Positions 63,796 to 64,000 of a stretch of DNA of 64,000 nucleotides are shown in pieces. The stretch lies in NCBI GenBank assembly GCA_001321855.1, contig JPUP01000078.1:1-64000 (forward strand), read 5' to 3'. The position numbers were made by a program, and so were the translations under genes. The notes under the pieces were generated by a model, which saw only the letters and a program-made list of their open reading frames with translations, did not search any database and was not told the DNA's origin. Source of the DNA: SAR11 cluster bacterium PRT-SC02. Lineage in GTDB: Bacteria; Pseudomonadota; Alphaproteobacteria; Pelagibacterales; Pelagibacteraceae. Within the stretch, counting starts at the first letter, position 1. Each line of letters starts with the position of its first letter.

Positions 63796-64000
63796 AAGTT
63801 ACAACTCCCCAAATAATTATTTCTTGATCATTTGCTAGATATATTTTTTCTGACGATTTATCCAAACCAGATGTTAAGAATGTTTTTCCTTTTTCTTTCA
63901 AGATGGTTTTGACTACGAGTTCATCATTAACATTGGCAATTACTGTTGAAAAGTTTTTAGGATTGATGCTCCTATCTACTATTAACAAATCACCGTCGTA
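63770..64000 (-). CDS. umuD: UmuD-like S24 peptidase, partial
   Basis: C-terminal part of UmuD; the frame is open to the right edge (YDGDLLIVDRS), so the TTG start in the track is not real. The S24 catalytic Lys lies in NDELVVKTILKEKG; the serine would be off the window. The end LANDQEIIIWGVVTYVIHQV matches UmuD/LexA. UmuD is trimmed by RecA filaments and joins UmuC as DNA polymerase V. Confidence 0.9.
   Translation of the reverse strand, partial: YDGDLLIVDRSINPKNFSTVIANVNDELVVKTILKEKGKTFLTSGLDKSSEKIYLANDQEIIIWGVVTYVIHQVHH

Overview
The window looks like chromosome from a streamlined, very AT-rich marine alphaproteobacterium, most likely SAR11 / Pelagibacterales. Supporting signs are the extreme A/T bias, genes packed with 1-20 bp overlaps, short versions of core proteins, almost no spacers, and SAR11-type content: a thiamin-riboswitch-controlled sodium:solute symporter, a membrane pyrophosphatase, class II FBPase, and the alphaproteobacterial blocks rpmF-plsX-ihfA-merR, nrdR-ribD-ribE-ribBA-ribH-nusB and dapA-smpB-folK-rsh-pyrE-pdxJ-acpS-lepB-rnc-recO. 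This assignment is an inference from sequence character; no database was searched.

Layout. 0-4.9 kb (+): end of a dacC-type carboxypeptidase, then tmk, holB, metG, tatD and an MBL hydrolase in one overlapping operon. 4.9-7.0 kb (-): glutathione peroxidase, SufU-like scaffold, NhaA. 7.05-10.5 kb (+): tRNA-Pro with a good promoter, a putative sugar O-methyltransferase, the complex I NDUFS4-like subunit, an SbmA/BacA-like transporter and an AEC carrier. 10.5-17.2 kb is accessory: a 379-bp gene-free stretch, a minus-strand trio (cyclophilin-like protein, a 54-aa membrane protein missing from the ORF track, and a short alkyltransferase), a tyrosine recombinase with a near-consensus promoter and a perfect 10-bp inverted repeat at its start, an SGNH-like protein, a GT9 and a GT4-CgeB fusion glycosyltransferase, and a GIY-YIG protein. 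17.2-28.3 kb is a two-directional cyclitol (myo-inositol-type) catabolic cluster: HpcH aldolase, aldehyde dehydrogenase, IolD, two Gfo/Idh dehydrogenases, a ROK kinase, a FrcABC-type importer and IolE. It has no IolB, IolC or IolJ. 28.3-64 kb is mostly core: amino-acid, nucleotide, riboflavin, heme A and cell-wall enzymes, ribosomal proteins S9, L13, L33 and L32 (L32 is also missing from the ORF track), tRNA-Glu, tRNA-Ser, the H+-pyrophosphatase, and at the right edge a TPP-riboswitch transporter and umuDC.

How the genes work together. The importer, IolG, IolE and IolD would bring in a cyclitol, oxidise, dehydrate and ring-open it. The remaining steps must be done elsewhere or by the ROK kinase, HpcH aldolase and ALDH. 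The glycosyltransferases, sugar methyltransferase and SGNH protein fit variable cell-surface glycan, and the recombinase sits beside them. Points needing care: the pyrophosphatase frame is broken by one base in an A6 run, recJ ends inside tRNA-Glu, and fabH and the DUF177 gene are missing from their usual places.
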